A stretch of 64,000 nucleotides of DNA, from contig OZ024895.1 of NCBI GenBank assembly GCA_964017195.1, forward strand, positions 46,123,673 to 46,187,672, given 5' to 3'. The notes beneath the pieces are model-generated. The model was not told where the DNA came from, did no database searches, and saw only the letters and a program-made list of their open reading frames with translations. Positions within the stretch are counted from its first letter, which is position 1; each line of letters opens with the position of its first letter. The position numbers and the translations under genes are program-made. Source of the stretch: Siderastrea radians. Its lineage: Eukaryota > Cnidaria > Anthozoa > Scleractinia > Rhizangiidae. Of the stretch, positions 1 to 11,200 are shown piece after piece.

Positions 1-3000
1 AAGCTTTTGTCTTCCATACAGCAACGCAATGCGAAAATGCTTCATCAAGACGCCCTGAACAAAAATGAATTGTCTCTGGTACCTTTAAGTTCCACATTAT
101 GGTCTCAAATGAGAGTATATACTATTTAAATTCTTTATAAAATACTGTATGATATCTCTAAAAAGAGTTTACAAGGGCAGAAGATCAGAGATGTGCTGAA
201 TAGTCCTTAACAGGGAAGCGGTATTTTGGGAGCACTAGCAGAGAGGGTGGGGGTGGGGTGCAGTCCTACTTGAAATTTAACAGTGCAAGTTACTAACAAA
301 GAAGTGGGTGCAGGCCAGCAATCTGACTAAGCAAAAAAAGTGTTTTGACTACTCTCAATCAACATAGTCTACCAGTATGTAAGAGTGGCTTTACTCTAAA
401 TCTCTTTTAGGCAGTTACAATGGCACACACAATTATTATTCCCTTCAAAAATGAGACAAGGATTGCCTACGACTACAGCTGTACATGTAAATTAGCTACT
501 TGTACAGCTGCAGTCTTACCTAACTTTTAATTTCAGTCTTACCTCTCACAGCATACAGCCTAACTAGTCTGACATGCAGGTCAACGTCTCTTGGCCGTTT
601 ACTCTAGAAAAAGAACAGAATGACAATCTTTAGAAAATCTATCCAAGTCAAACAAAAAGACAAAGAAACAAACTAAGAATTCAAACAACATTGTTACCAT
701 TAAGCTCTGGTTTCTATGGCAGAAAACACTAGAAGGAGATTGTGTTCTCACCACCGCATTAACCGTCCTCTCAACAATGACAAAGCACAAAATCAGGGTT
801 AAAAGTTTTAACATAATTATGTCCATGGAGGTTCAAAATAGAATTCTTGCAAGAATACTGGTCCACTCACCAATTCTTCAGATATCAGATCTTCTAGAGC
901 TTCATAGTCTACAATGTCTGCTGACTCCAAAAGATGAAGCTGCAACAAAAAGATTTCAAGTTTGTCAACTGAGTTGACACAGCAAGTTGGCACTGTAAAG
1001 GAATTCAAAGGTTGATGTTTTGAGTGTGAGCCCTTCATGAGAGGGAATGAAAGAATCATGGGTTGCATGTAGTTTATATACTAAATGGTGGAGCTATGTT
1101 ATTGGTGGAAACATGGCAATTTGAAAAACAAGAATAAGAAATAATTAGTGATAATTATTCCACTTGTGCTTGTTGGATGTGAGATGATTATAACTCAAAT
1201 TGCATGCTTATGGAATATCTGTAAAATATTTTTTTAGACTCACCCTGAGATGAAAAACATCTGGATGGCCAGGAAACAAACGAGATCCTCTGTCTGCCCA
1301 AGCCTACAAATAAAAACAAACAAAACTAAAAAGTATCAATAAGGATTAAGATAATTTTCCTCTAAGGTGAGATGTTACACGGTATTTCCAGTTCTGGAAA
1401 AACATCCCGAGATTTTCAAAGTTTAATTACACCTGAAAATTCTGTCTTTAAGACAAATGTTACTCACCCTAGCACGGTCAGGATGAACAGGAACTTGGCA
1501 ATACAACTTGACCACTAAGACAGAAAAAGATATTCACACTGATACAAATTCACCCCACTACCTCTCCACCAAACAAAAAATTACATTTAGGTTAATATAA
1601 AATTGTATACTGAATAAAAAACAAACAACGAATTTATACCAAATTTGAATGCTTATTAACAAGACACTATATTGGTGGTTATGGAGTAGATCTATGTTTT
1701 CGAATCTAGGTCTTCTGTGGTTGTAAGTGTCAGAGACACACCGCTAGCTCTGCACAAGGACAACTAACCTTTCAGAACTAACTCCTTTTGGGTGTTGTTT
1801 AATTCCAAGGACCTGAAAAAGTTGCTGTAAGTTAATATCTTCAATACTTTTGGCAGTTCACGACAAACACAAACAATAAGCACTAAACAGAGTGTTCTGT
1901 TAGTGTAGCATATTCTGCTTGTCTCACACCACTGAATGGTTCTTAGAAACTAATGACTTTTCAGTGATATGAGACAACCTGTATACAGTGCTAAATTTGA
2001 AGGGGTAAAATGAAACGAAAAATGCTCTAAGCAGGGCCCCACTGAAGAGCACCTATTGGTGAAGTGGGCTCCCTGCTAAAATATTATTATTACATATTTA
2101 TTATCATCATTATTATTATTATTATTATAAAGATAAGCTATATACTGATATTAACTACTGATACCTTCTGTATGAAGTCACTGCCTTTTCTAACTGTCCC
2201 ATTGATTCATACAACTGCCCCATAAGACAATGGCCCCTGAAATTAAGATACAGAAACACATGTTAAACATTTTATATCTTTCTTGCATCCTTTCAAAGCT
2301 ACACAATTTCACTGTAAAAAATTCTATTTACATGCCACAAAAATTCTAAAAAATCAAATTAATTGCCTTAAAGGGGCATGGTCACACTATTTTAGTTCAC
2401 TTTAAAAATCAAAAATATGTCCTCACATCAATGAATGCCCACAAATAATGGTCTAGTTTTGTAACCAAAGACTATATTACTTCACTGAAACTATTTTCTG
2501 TCGTCTGTTGCTACGGACGGCACGGATGGAAATGGATTGCAATTTGAAAAAATTAGGCTAAACTTTTCAAATTCTTTCAGCGTGTTGACATTAAATCGAT
2601 ATTTAATGGTCATGGTTTGTTTTCTCTGAATGAAATTAAGTTAATATGTTCCTTTAAATGTTCAAACACAATTGGGCATGGAAAAAGTTAGCTACCGATA
2701 ATTTTAGCACAGTTTTGACCAGAAATCTGCGAAATCCTCGTGACTATGCCCCTTTAATATCTCTTTTGTGCACTGACAATATTACTTAGTTTTTTCTAGC
2801 CGATGACAAAGGCAATTTTAGAGTTTCTTGGTTTTAGTCAAGGGAGCAGACACACTAGGTGAGTGCTGACAATTGTCATGGCCAGCATCTGACATGCCCA
2901 AAATTGGCATATTCAATCACTTGTTGCCACCATCATGATGAGGTGCCATGCACCTCTTGGAATACTTCACTGGACTGGTTGAGAAGACAGTGAAACAAAC

Positions 3001-4279
3001 ACAGAGGTGCCATACACCTCTTGGAATGCTTCACAGGACTGATTGGGAAGACAATGAAACAAACAACAAAAAAATGACCCAAGCCCTGAAAATAATGGAG
3101 GCACATGATAACCAGGTTCAATGAAATGACTGGTTCTGAAGAGGTACATGCCTATTGAACAGGATTACTGGTAACAAAGTAATGTCTTCGCAGTTGAAAA
3201 GGTGCTGTTACAGGAGGAAACTTTTCTTGCAACTTGCGATGTAACGAAGGCGAGAGCATTGCGAGACAAGTTGTAGAATACATGTTACATGCTGCAACTT
3301 ATCTCGCAATGTTATGAAAAGCAGAAACCTAGCCTACTTTAATTGCAACTCACAATGGAGCTTTTTGTTGTGAGACATGTTGCAAAGAGAGGGCGCTACG
3401 CACGCAATTTCGTCTGCAACTTGTCTCTCAATGCCGTTCAATTGCAAGTTGCAGAAAAAATTGCCTTGTGTAACAGCATCTTTTAACACTCTTGGCAATT
3501 TTTGCAAAGTACTGCAACAAATATATGAAATCACCTTGTGCCCCACTAGCTTACTGGTGGTAATTTTCCTCGCGTGACCAGGTTCTTAATTCTCATTACC
3601 ATGCCTAAGTGAAATTGCTGGTAACGGAAAATCAGAAAACTTGATGTTTCACGCAAGGGATGACGATTCCAGAATGATTAGTGGGACTAATCATATTTTG
3701 TTCAGCATACCAACAGGAAAACTTTATGATTATTCTCTTACCTAAAATCTCCTTCACTTTCACTGATGTAAGCTTCTAGATATCTACAAAACATATTATA
3801 AGAAAAAAAGGACAAGCACAAGAAAATTTCAGCTTTTAATTTGTTGTCACTATGGCCCGGTTGTCGCATTTAACTTGATTTTACTTACGTGTACTTAAAG
3901 AACTTTTTAACAAGTGAAAGTTTCATTGACAGTTGGAATCGATCAAATTTGAATTGCATGAACTAACTGTGCCAATAAGCTGGAGCTGTCAAAATGTGAT
4001 GGGTCGTAAATTAACAGGAAATGCAGTAATAAACCTAAACTAACCGCTTCGCGCTCTCACTGTCGGCCGCTTCCCTGTACAGCCTAGCAAAGGCAAACCC
4101 CTTCAGGTTACGCTGCAAATTAGGAAAACGAAATTATAAAAAGCTCAGAGGAATGCGAAAAAGACGTTCGGCAAACAGGCGTGAAAAAATGAATGAGATC
4201 TACAAACCTCGTGCGCGCTTTTGCAGTTTCGTTCAACCTGAATCACGTATTTATCGACCTCGTCCTTGGTCCAAACCAT
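1..4279 (-). CDS. RanBP2/Nup358-like protein, N-terminal TPR region (partial, continues left)
   Basis: Ten minus-strand exons with GT-AG borders and agreeing phases read through as one protein: 4208-4279, 4045-4112, 3742-3783, 2165-2236, 1769-1812, 1468-1514, 1244-1303, 871-939, 543-603 and 1-54 (cut by the window edge). It starts MVWTKDEVDKYV. It follows the N-terminal tetratricopeptide region of vertebrate RanBP2 block by block, for example KGFAFARLYREA, RSLELNNTQKELVLK and SRLFPGHPDV. In vertebrates this region anchors Nup358 on the cytoplasmic face of the nuclear pore. About 190 residues are visible and the rest of the gene lies outside. The Ran-binding domains that should follow in the same protein are instead encoded on the opposite strand from 5208, so this gene may be a separate TPR-only protein. 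Alternatives are a full-length paralogue or a local inversion. Homology is firm; the status of the missing part is unknown. Confidence 0.88.
2368..2757. mobile_element. Non-autonomous DNA transposon with TTAA ends
   Basis: An 18-bp terminal inverted repeat, TTAAAGGGGCATGGTCAC at the left and its complement with one mismatch at the right, encloses 390 bp with no reading frame. The ends overlap TTAA, which suggests a TTAA-specific mobiliser (Kolobok or piggyBac type). Its ends differ from those of the autonomous element at 6391. It lies in intron 3 of the TPR gene. Confidence 0.6.
2940..3067. repeat. Two-copy tandem repeat of about 64 bp
   Basis: Two adjacent units both read GAGGTGCCAT(G/A)CACCTCTTGG and continue to GTGAAACAAACA or AATGAAACAAACA. 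They differ at several positions, so the duplication is not very recent. Each unit also contains the short palindrome GAGGTGCATGCACCTC. No coding function is seen; the repeat is intronic. Confidence 0.7.
3185..3500. repeat. Interspersed repeat with internal inverted segments
   Basis: Variants of GCGAGACAAGTTG and its complement CAACTTGTCTCGC recur several times in both orientations across this intronic stretch. This suggests a degenerate foldback element. Its borders are unclear and it has no coding potential of its own; the short frames here are only shadows. Confidence 0.4.
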
Positions 4280-5207
4280 TTTGAGATATTGTAGAAATGT
4301 CAAACTTGATGCCAAACTAAAGAGATATCAAATCTGCTGGACACGTAGTTTGATTTTTAGGACATTTCAACTTCAACTCTCAACTTCCGAAACCGCGAAA
4401 GAGAATTTGATTACACGCATGACTTTCCATATGCCTGCCGCTGACCAGAATGATCGATTATTTCTTCTTCCCCCATCCCCCCATAGCGAACCTTAGCGAA
4501 CCGAACCACAGCTGAAGAAAAAGTGGACGCGTAGCTCTGGGGACGAGAATTTAATTTACTTCCTCTTTTTCTCGGAAACGATGATTTGGATGATCCGTAA
4601 GGACACCGACGCCACGCGCCAAGTACGGTAGGGTGAAAAATTTTAATTGTGATGCAGTTTTTTTTGCACAAACAGTACAAATTTAAACTAAAAAGAACTA
4701 CTAAAGACAAAACCACAGCGACAAACCAGTGAGAAGGTCCGGATTTTTGTAGACCCGGACAGGAGCCCATCACATGGGCTCCTGACCTGGATCAGTTAAA
4801 ATCTTGAAGACTAAAGCAAACAATAGTAAACTGATCCTCACGGCAAGAAGATTGAGAAATTAAAAATAAGACAGAAAGTAAAGTGATGTATTTGTATTTT
4901 TTGGGCAAATACATCGCTTTATTTCATTTCTGTCTCAGTTTTAATTTCTCAATCTTCTCTCCGTAAGGATCAGCTTATTGTTGCCGACTTTAAACTTCCA
5001 TCCAACTTCGCTTCATAATTCAGTTATGCTTCGCAAAGTCCCTTCAAACAATCAGACACCTCGATCTGACACCGTGTCTTCCCTAATAACTCGCACGTCC
5101 AGCGTAGTAATATTGAGTGCCATTTTTTATTTTTCTTGCCAGTACTTTTTTTATGTAGTAACGCAGACCATACTCAGAAACTGACCATTCTGTTGCTAGG
5201 TCACAGT
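4280..5207. promoter_or_regulatory. Divergent intergenic region between the two RanBP2-like genes
   Basis: The start codons of the minus-strand TPR gene (4279) and the plus-strand Ran-binding gene (5208) are 928 bp apart and point away from each other. Both promoters must therefore lie here or be shared. No clear TATA box or other core element could be assigned. The foldback at 4828-4977 sits inside the region. Confidence 0.5.
4828..4977. mobile_element. Foldback (MITE-like) element in the divergent promoter region
   Basis: Two arms of about 65 bp, from CTGATCCTCACGG and AGATTGAGAAATT at the left to AATTTCTCAATCT and CCGTAAGGATCAG at the right, form a nearly perfect hairpin with a loop around GGGCAAATACATC. 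There is no reading frame. It looks like a short non-autonomous transposon. Confidence 0.65.
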
Positions 5208-8200
5208 ATGGACGGACACCATAATAACTCTGAGCACTCACTTTCCGCGAGGGAAAGATCGCTTCAGGAGAAGATTGTTCGATTGGAGAACCAACTGCAG
5301 GGATACAGGTCTCAGATAGGTAACCAGCGTCACATACAGGTTTCCTTCGGCATTCCCCAGGGTTCGGTGCTGGGACCGACCTTATTCACGCTATTTACAA
5401 ACGACCTTCCTGCTTCAGTCAGCTCGGGGTCCTTGTATGTGTACGCAGATGACACAACCGCTTACTGCATAGGAGATTCGATAGACACCGCTATTGCGCA
5501 GCTAAACAAGACCCTGAAGGACGTATACACGTGGTGTCTAACAAATCGTTTAACACCTCATCCAGGAAAGAGTGAAGTGATGTTACTCAGTAAAGCAACC
5601 CCGATGGGGCCACATGCACCAATACAACTAGGGACCTCAATTCTTAGATGCGTTACAAAAACGCGCCTGCTGGGTATGACTGTCGACCGTAACCTAAGCT
5701 GGGTACCTCATGCACTAGAGACCAAGAAAAGTTTTGCTAATAAGCTGAACTTACTGAAACGATCCAGATTTCTCCCAAAGGCCGTGCTAAAGGACTTTTA
5801 TTTTAAAGTGATACTACCCTCTGTAAAATATGGTTTAGGTACGGGGATCGTGTTGTAACTCTGACATGCTAGACTCTATAGAAAGACTACATTGTAGGGC
5901 GGCAAGGATTATTTTCAACTTGCCCAAGGACATGCCGTCAAATGAAGTGCTCAAATATGATCAGTGGTTTACCTTTTCCCTGTATTATAAGCTCGACATC
6001 CTTAGGCTATTTTATAAGGCAAACAACGACAGCCTGCCCGAGCCTCTGATGAAATCGATACTAGACAACTCCAGACACGGCTATTCGCTCCGAGGAAAAC
6101 AACTATCTTCGATACTAAGATTCAACTCGCGATTCATGAAGGAGTCACTCAGATACAAGGGATCTGTACTTTGGAACATTGTTGAATACCACAATCAACA
6201 GAAGAGCTTTTCAAGTTTTTTAGAGCTAAGAAAGCATGTTGTAAATAGAGCATATTTTAAAGATTTTAATTTTAACGCCCTGTCGGCTTCAACAACCCGC
6301 CACAGACATAGTGATTTTAGATATAATTAGCTTTAGTTAGTTTATTTTAATCATCTAGTATAGTAACAGTTCTAGTTAGTAATTAATTAAGGAGGCTCGA
6401 TAGGCCAAAATTCATCAAAAATGTGATTTTTTTGAAAATCCTTTTTAAGGCATCTTAAGTCATTGTAGTCTTAAGAAAAGTATGTTTTTTCCTATTTTCT
6501 TGTTGTATAAATTTGTTTTAGAGCCTTTTGTGAAGCTGCTCAGTGTCAGTTGGATGGTTGTCATGGCAACCAGAGTTGTTTACGCGTTGTTTTTCAAGCA
6601 AAAAACTGGTCATGTTTTGATCCAAATCCAGTGAAAGCTGTGTAGGAGCGATTTCGAATCATTTAGGGGACTGGTGAAGAGTCCGGGGACATTACATTGT
6701 AAATACATGAAGCGGTAAAAGCCGTAAAACGTGGATCGCTTGAGTCGCCATTGTTGACAATTTTTCTTGTGAAACGTCTTGACAAAATGCCTCCAAAGAA
6801 GAAATTTAGGAGCGGTAGAAGCAAGAAAAGGAGGTTTGCAGGTAACAGGTATACTATAAAGCAAAAGAAAGAGGAAAATGAAGCTTCAGTCGAGCGAGAA
6901 TCGTCCGAAGAAACCGAAGAGTCCGACGCCGAAGAAACCACGCGGCCCTTGAGCGCTGAAGCAATTGAAATGAAATCTTTTCCAGCATCAGTGAGAAAAC
7001 TGGACGAACCTTCAGGTGAATCAAACAGTAGCTCAAGCAAAGACGATTCAAACGGACCAGAAGGCTTTCGCTTTGTTGATATATCCGTGCTTGCCTCAGT
7101 TTTTCAGTTGTTCCGTTGCCCTGTTTGCAAGTATGGTCATATCGAGTTGGAAGAAGATGGCAGTGCCAAAATGGGTTTTGCATCCCTGCTTGTGTTGAAG
7201 TGTAAGAATCGAAATTGCAAATTCTCGGAGAGATTTTATACTTCTTCAAAAATTGGAGGGAGCCAAGCATTTGAGGTAAACCGTAGAATTGTTTTGGCTA
7301 CAAGAAACATTGGCATTGGCCATCAAGCTCTTACAAAATTTACTGGTGTTATGAACATGCCCTCCCCCATGAATGAGAACTCGTACAGAGACCATGTTGC
7401 TGCTGTTAAAAATGCTGCTGAGACTGTTTGCAAAAAAAGTATGGGAAATGCTGTGGAAGAGGTAAAGTCCTTTTATGAACCTGAACAAGATGGGATCTTT
7501 GACATTGGAGTTTCGGGTGATGGCACTTGGAGGAAAAGAGGATACTCCTCCTCTTATGGCATTGTCACTGCTCTGTCAACCATCACTGGTAAAGTGCTAG
7601 ATGTTGAGGTTATGTCAAAGGACTGTACGGAATGTACTGTGTGGAGGAACAAGGAAGGGAGCCAAGAATTCCATGACTGGTGGGAAGGACACCAGCATCT
7701 CTGTGAGGCTAACTACCTGGGCTCCTCAGCATCAATGGACGCCTCCGGTTTATTAGCTATATTTCAGCGGTCAGTTGACAATTACTCTGTTCGATACACG
7801 GAATTTTTGGGAGATGGCGATAGTAAGGCCCACAGACTTATTGTTGAGGAAGGAGTTTACGGTAATAAGGAAGTTACCAAGCTTGAATGTGTCGGCCATG
7901 TTCAAAAGCGTCTTGGCTCCCGCCTCCGCTCACTGAAAACGAGGCTGGGTCAAACGCGTCTCGATGATGGCAAGTCAATTGGTGGTACTGGAAGGCTAAC
8001 TAAAAAGACAATTGACAAACTTCAGGTTTACTATGGGAATGCTATCAGAAACAACACACATGACATTCGAGAGATGCAAAATGCTGTCCTGGCCATTTGG
8101 CATCATTCCCAGTCAACAGACGACAGCCCAGACCATGACCTGTGTCCCCCTGGAGAAGATTCCTGGTGTGGCTATCAGAGGGATCTAGCCATGGGAACCT

Positions 8201-11200
8201 CTGATTATGAGCATAACCATGCTCTTCCCAGGGCTGTTGCTGATACCATTTTCCCTATCTTTGAAGATCTGAGTGACGAAGACCTACTCAAACGCTGTCT
8301 GCATGGAGGGACGCAGAATCAAAATGAAGCCATCAATGCTCTGATTTGGCAACGGGCCACTAAAGAAACCCACTCTGGGCTGAACACAGTTGAACTTGCT
8401 GTGTTCCTTGCAGTTTCATCCTTCAATGATGGTGCAGGTTCCATCAGTTTGGTCCTCGAGGAGTTGGGAATCAGCCCAGGAGTGCACTGTGAGAATGCCT
8501 GCTCAAAACTTGATCATGACAGACTGCGCCATGCTCGCAGAAAGAGCAGTGAGCATTCACAGAAGAGAAGGAGACAAATAAGAAACTGGAAGAAAGGGTA
8601 CACTGACACTTTGGAGGCACTTGAAGGCCCACATTATGCAGCTGGAGCCTTTTAAGACTGAACTATGAATGAAATTGTGTGACTAAACTTTATACTTCAT
8701 TTTCTTAAATTCCGTATTTTAGGTCTATTTGGACATGGTAAACACAATATCTCAAAAAGTATTTGGAATAATTCAATGAAATTTTCACACAAGGTTACAT
8801 ATCAATAGAACTGTGCAATGAACTAAAATAGCAGGGTTTCGAGCAGTTTGTCTTGATTTATTGCTGTTCTGTCCAAACAACGTCATGTGAATTTTTTGCA
8901 CTTTGTTTGTGAGAGTGTCATTCGAAAACATTTCATGGTGAATTGATAATTCTAGTTCATTGCACAGTTCTGGTCATTAGCTACCAGTGTGCCAAATTTC
9001 AACTGTCCTCTCTGAAGCAGAGATGAGATATTGTGTTTGCCAATATGCCTTTTATTTGACTTGTGGAAATGGGTGTGGCTCTTTGAAGGGGTGTGGTTCG
9101 TCTGGAATGTAAGGAATGTACCAACAATGTGATGGAAATTATTCCTTAAAGAGTTATCAGTGTTGTGACTTTGATAAGAGGCCATGAATGAAAGGCAAAC
9201 TGTTTGAAAAATTGCTCCTAAAATTGTCAATTTTAGACTATCGAGCCACCTTAAATAATTAATTTTACTGTAAACATAAGAATTGTAATTTTAGATATTT
9301 AATTGTAATTTTAATCTTAAATTTAAATACACGACCCCACAAGCTTTTAGCTTTTATTATTATCGTGTTAAAATAAAGTTTTATCTATCTATCTATCTAT
9401 ACATATACATCTCATTGCTGATAATAAACGATTTCCATTAAACTAAAAGGACGAGTTCTCTAATGAGCAGAAAGTCAACGAGGCAACAAGGCACATCCTA
9501 GTTGACTATAGCTCATAGAAACGCGATTAATTGTTTTAGTAAAACGTAACTACGGAAAGCAATGATACTTTAGGTGATATTTACCCCCCCCCCCCAAAAA
9601 AAAAAGGACAAGGGCTCGTCACGCAACGCTCCTCCCTTTGTGGAGAGGAGCGTTGCATTGTGTGACGAGCCAAAAAACGGCTGCGGGTCACAGCTGGCAG
9701 CGAACAGTCAGTGAGACTGACATTGAGCCAATCAGATGCGTGTTTTTGGAAACGGCCACGGTGAATGTAGTGTGAAAAATTACATGTGTTGTGCATACAC
9801 AGTTCTGTAGATCTAGATATTCTTGATGTTTGATTGGTGCTTCTTTTATAAATGGTTTAAAATTTCTATGACGCGATTCGAGACAGCTGTCTCTTCGTCA
9901 TTGAGAAAGAATGTACTGAATGTAGTGTGTCTGCGTGCGAGGTCTGCACGTTGGACGTACAGTCCTCCTCAGTCTTACTCTCCGTCTTTCCATTTTCACC
10001 TAAATTCGCTCCAGTCTTTTGTTCTTTGACCGCCCAATACCAACGCCGGATCTCGGACCGACTCAGGCAAAAATAGGGACTGTGTTGCAGTCTGTAAGTC
10101 TTCTTATTACCTTTGGTTGGACTTGTTCATTGAGTTTTAATATAGCGTTCTCTTCGTTAGTCTCGGCAAACCTTCGCTCTTGTCCCTTTACAGATATTCT
10201 TGATGATCAGCGCCAGAAACTAGAAGAAAGAGCACTCAACATCGAATCTGCTTTAACGAAAACGAAGAAACAGCTCTTGGAAGCGAAAAAGGAGGTATTT
10301 ATTTTCCAAGGCCACCTCACTTTTATTTTATTTCATAAACCTGGAATTCCTTACTGTAGTAGTGCAGCTATAAAGATTGCATGGTAGTGGCGCTTGATCG
10401 TGAACGGTGAAAAAAGTCAAATATTTCGAAGGACCTCTCAGATCTGATACCCATCTCCACACCTGTACATTTTTCGATTGTTTTCATAAGAAATGGAGAT
10501 TTTGTATTTATACGGTACTAATCCTTCCGTTCTTCGTTAACAATGACGTAACAACCTCGATTCAGGTCACTCAAAAGTAGTGTTTTCGTTTGCTTCTACC
10601 CTCGGTGCCAGAGGCCACTTTGTTTTCCTGCGAGAAAGAAAGTGTTGTTAGACCGCGTGGACGTGGTAAAGCTACTGCAACGAAGAACAAAGTGCCTAGG
10701 AAAACAACCTGCTTTTCGTCCGCCAATGCGGTTGATTCCCATTACTTTGCTTGACTTCCATTCCGTCATTTCTACACAACCGGCATCTGAAGCCAGGGTG
10801 ATAAGTTTGGGTATGGTTAGCCAAAACAAATGGAAACGCGTACGTGTGAACGGATACGCCTTTGAAATACGTTTCAAAAGATCTTCGTTTGAAAAAAAAG
10901 AAAACGAACAAAAACGCCCCATTACGAACTGTCAAGGGTGCGTATAGTCTTGCTGAGGTGCAATCAGTGCAACTGTTTATCCTTCAACTGTTTATCGCTT
11001 TAAAATTATTTTAGGTGCTGGACAAAGAAATAGCCGAGATTCAGTTGTCAGAAAAACTTAAGTCCGTGACCCTTCAAGCAGAGGAGTATAAGGTACATTC
11101 ATCCTAGCCTGCGAAGCAAACGTTTCCGTGTGCTTCTCTGCATGTTTGAAGCAGGAAAATTGAAACAAATGCAAAAAACTTCAAATCCGATTCAAACGTA

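Larger units (their letters stand above)
5322..9405 (+). mobile_element. 5'-truncated CR1/L2-like LINE, interrupted by a DNA transposon
   Basis: The reverse transcriptase 3' half (5322-6330) and its 3' UTR run to 6386. They resume at 9255 after the inserted DNA transposon and end with AATAAAGTTTTA and a (TCTA)n tail near 9405. The element starts just after the splice donor of exon 1 of the RanBP2-like gene, within intron 1. The 5' end, including the endonuclease, is missing, as is usual for LINE insertions. Clade placement rests on motif style only. Confidence 0.75.
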
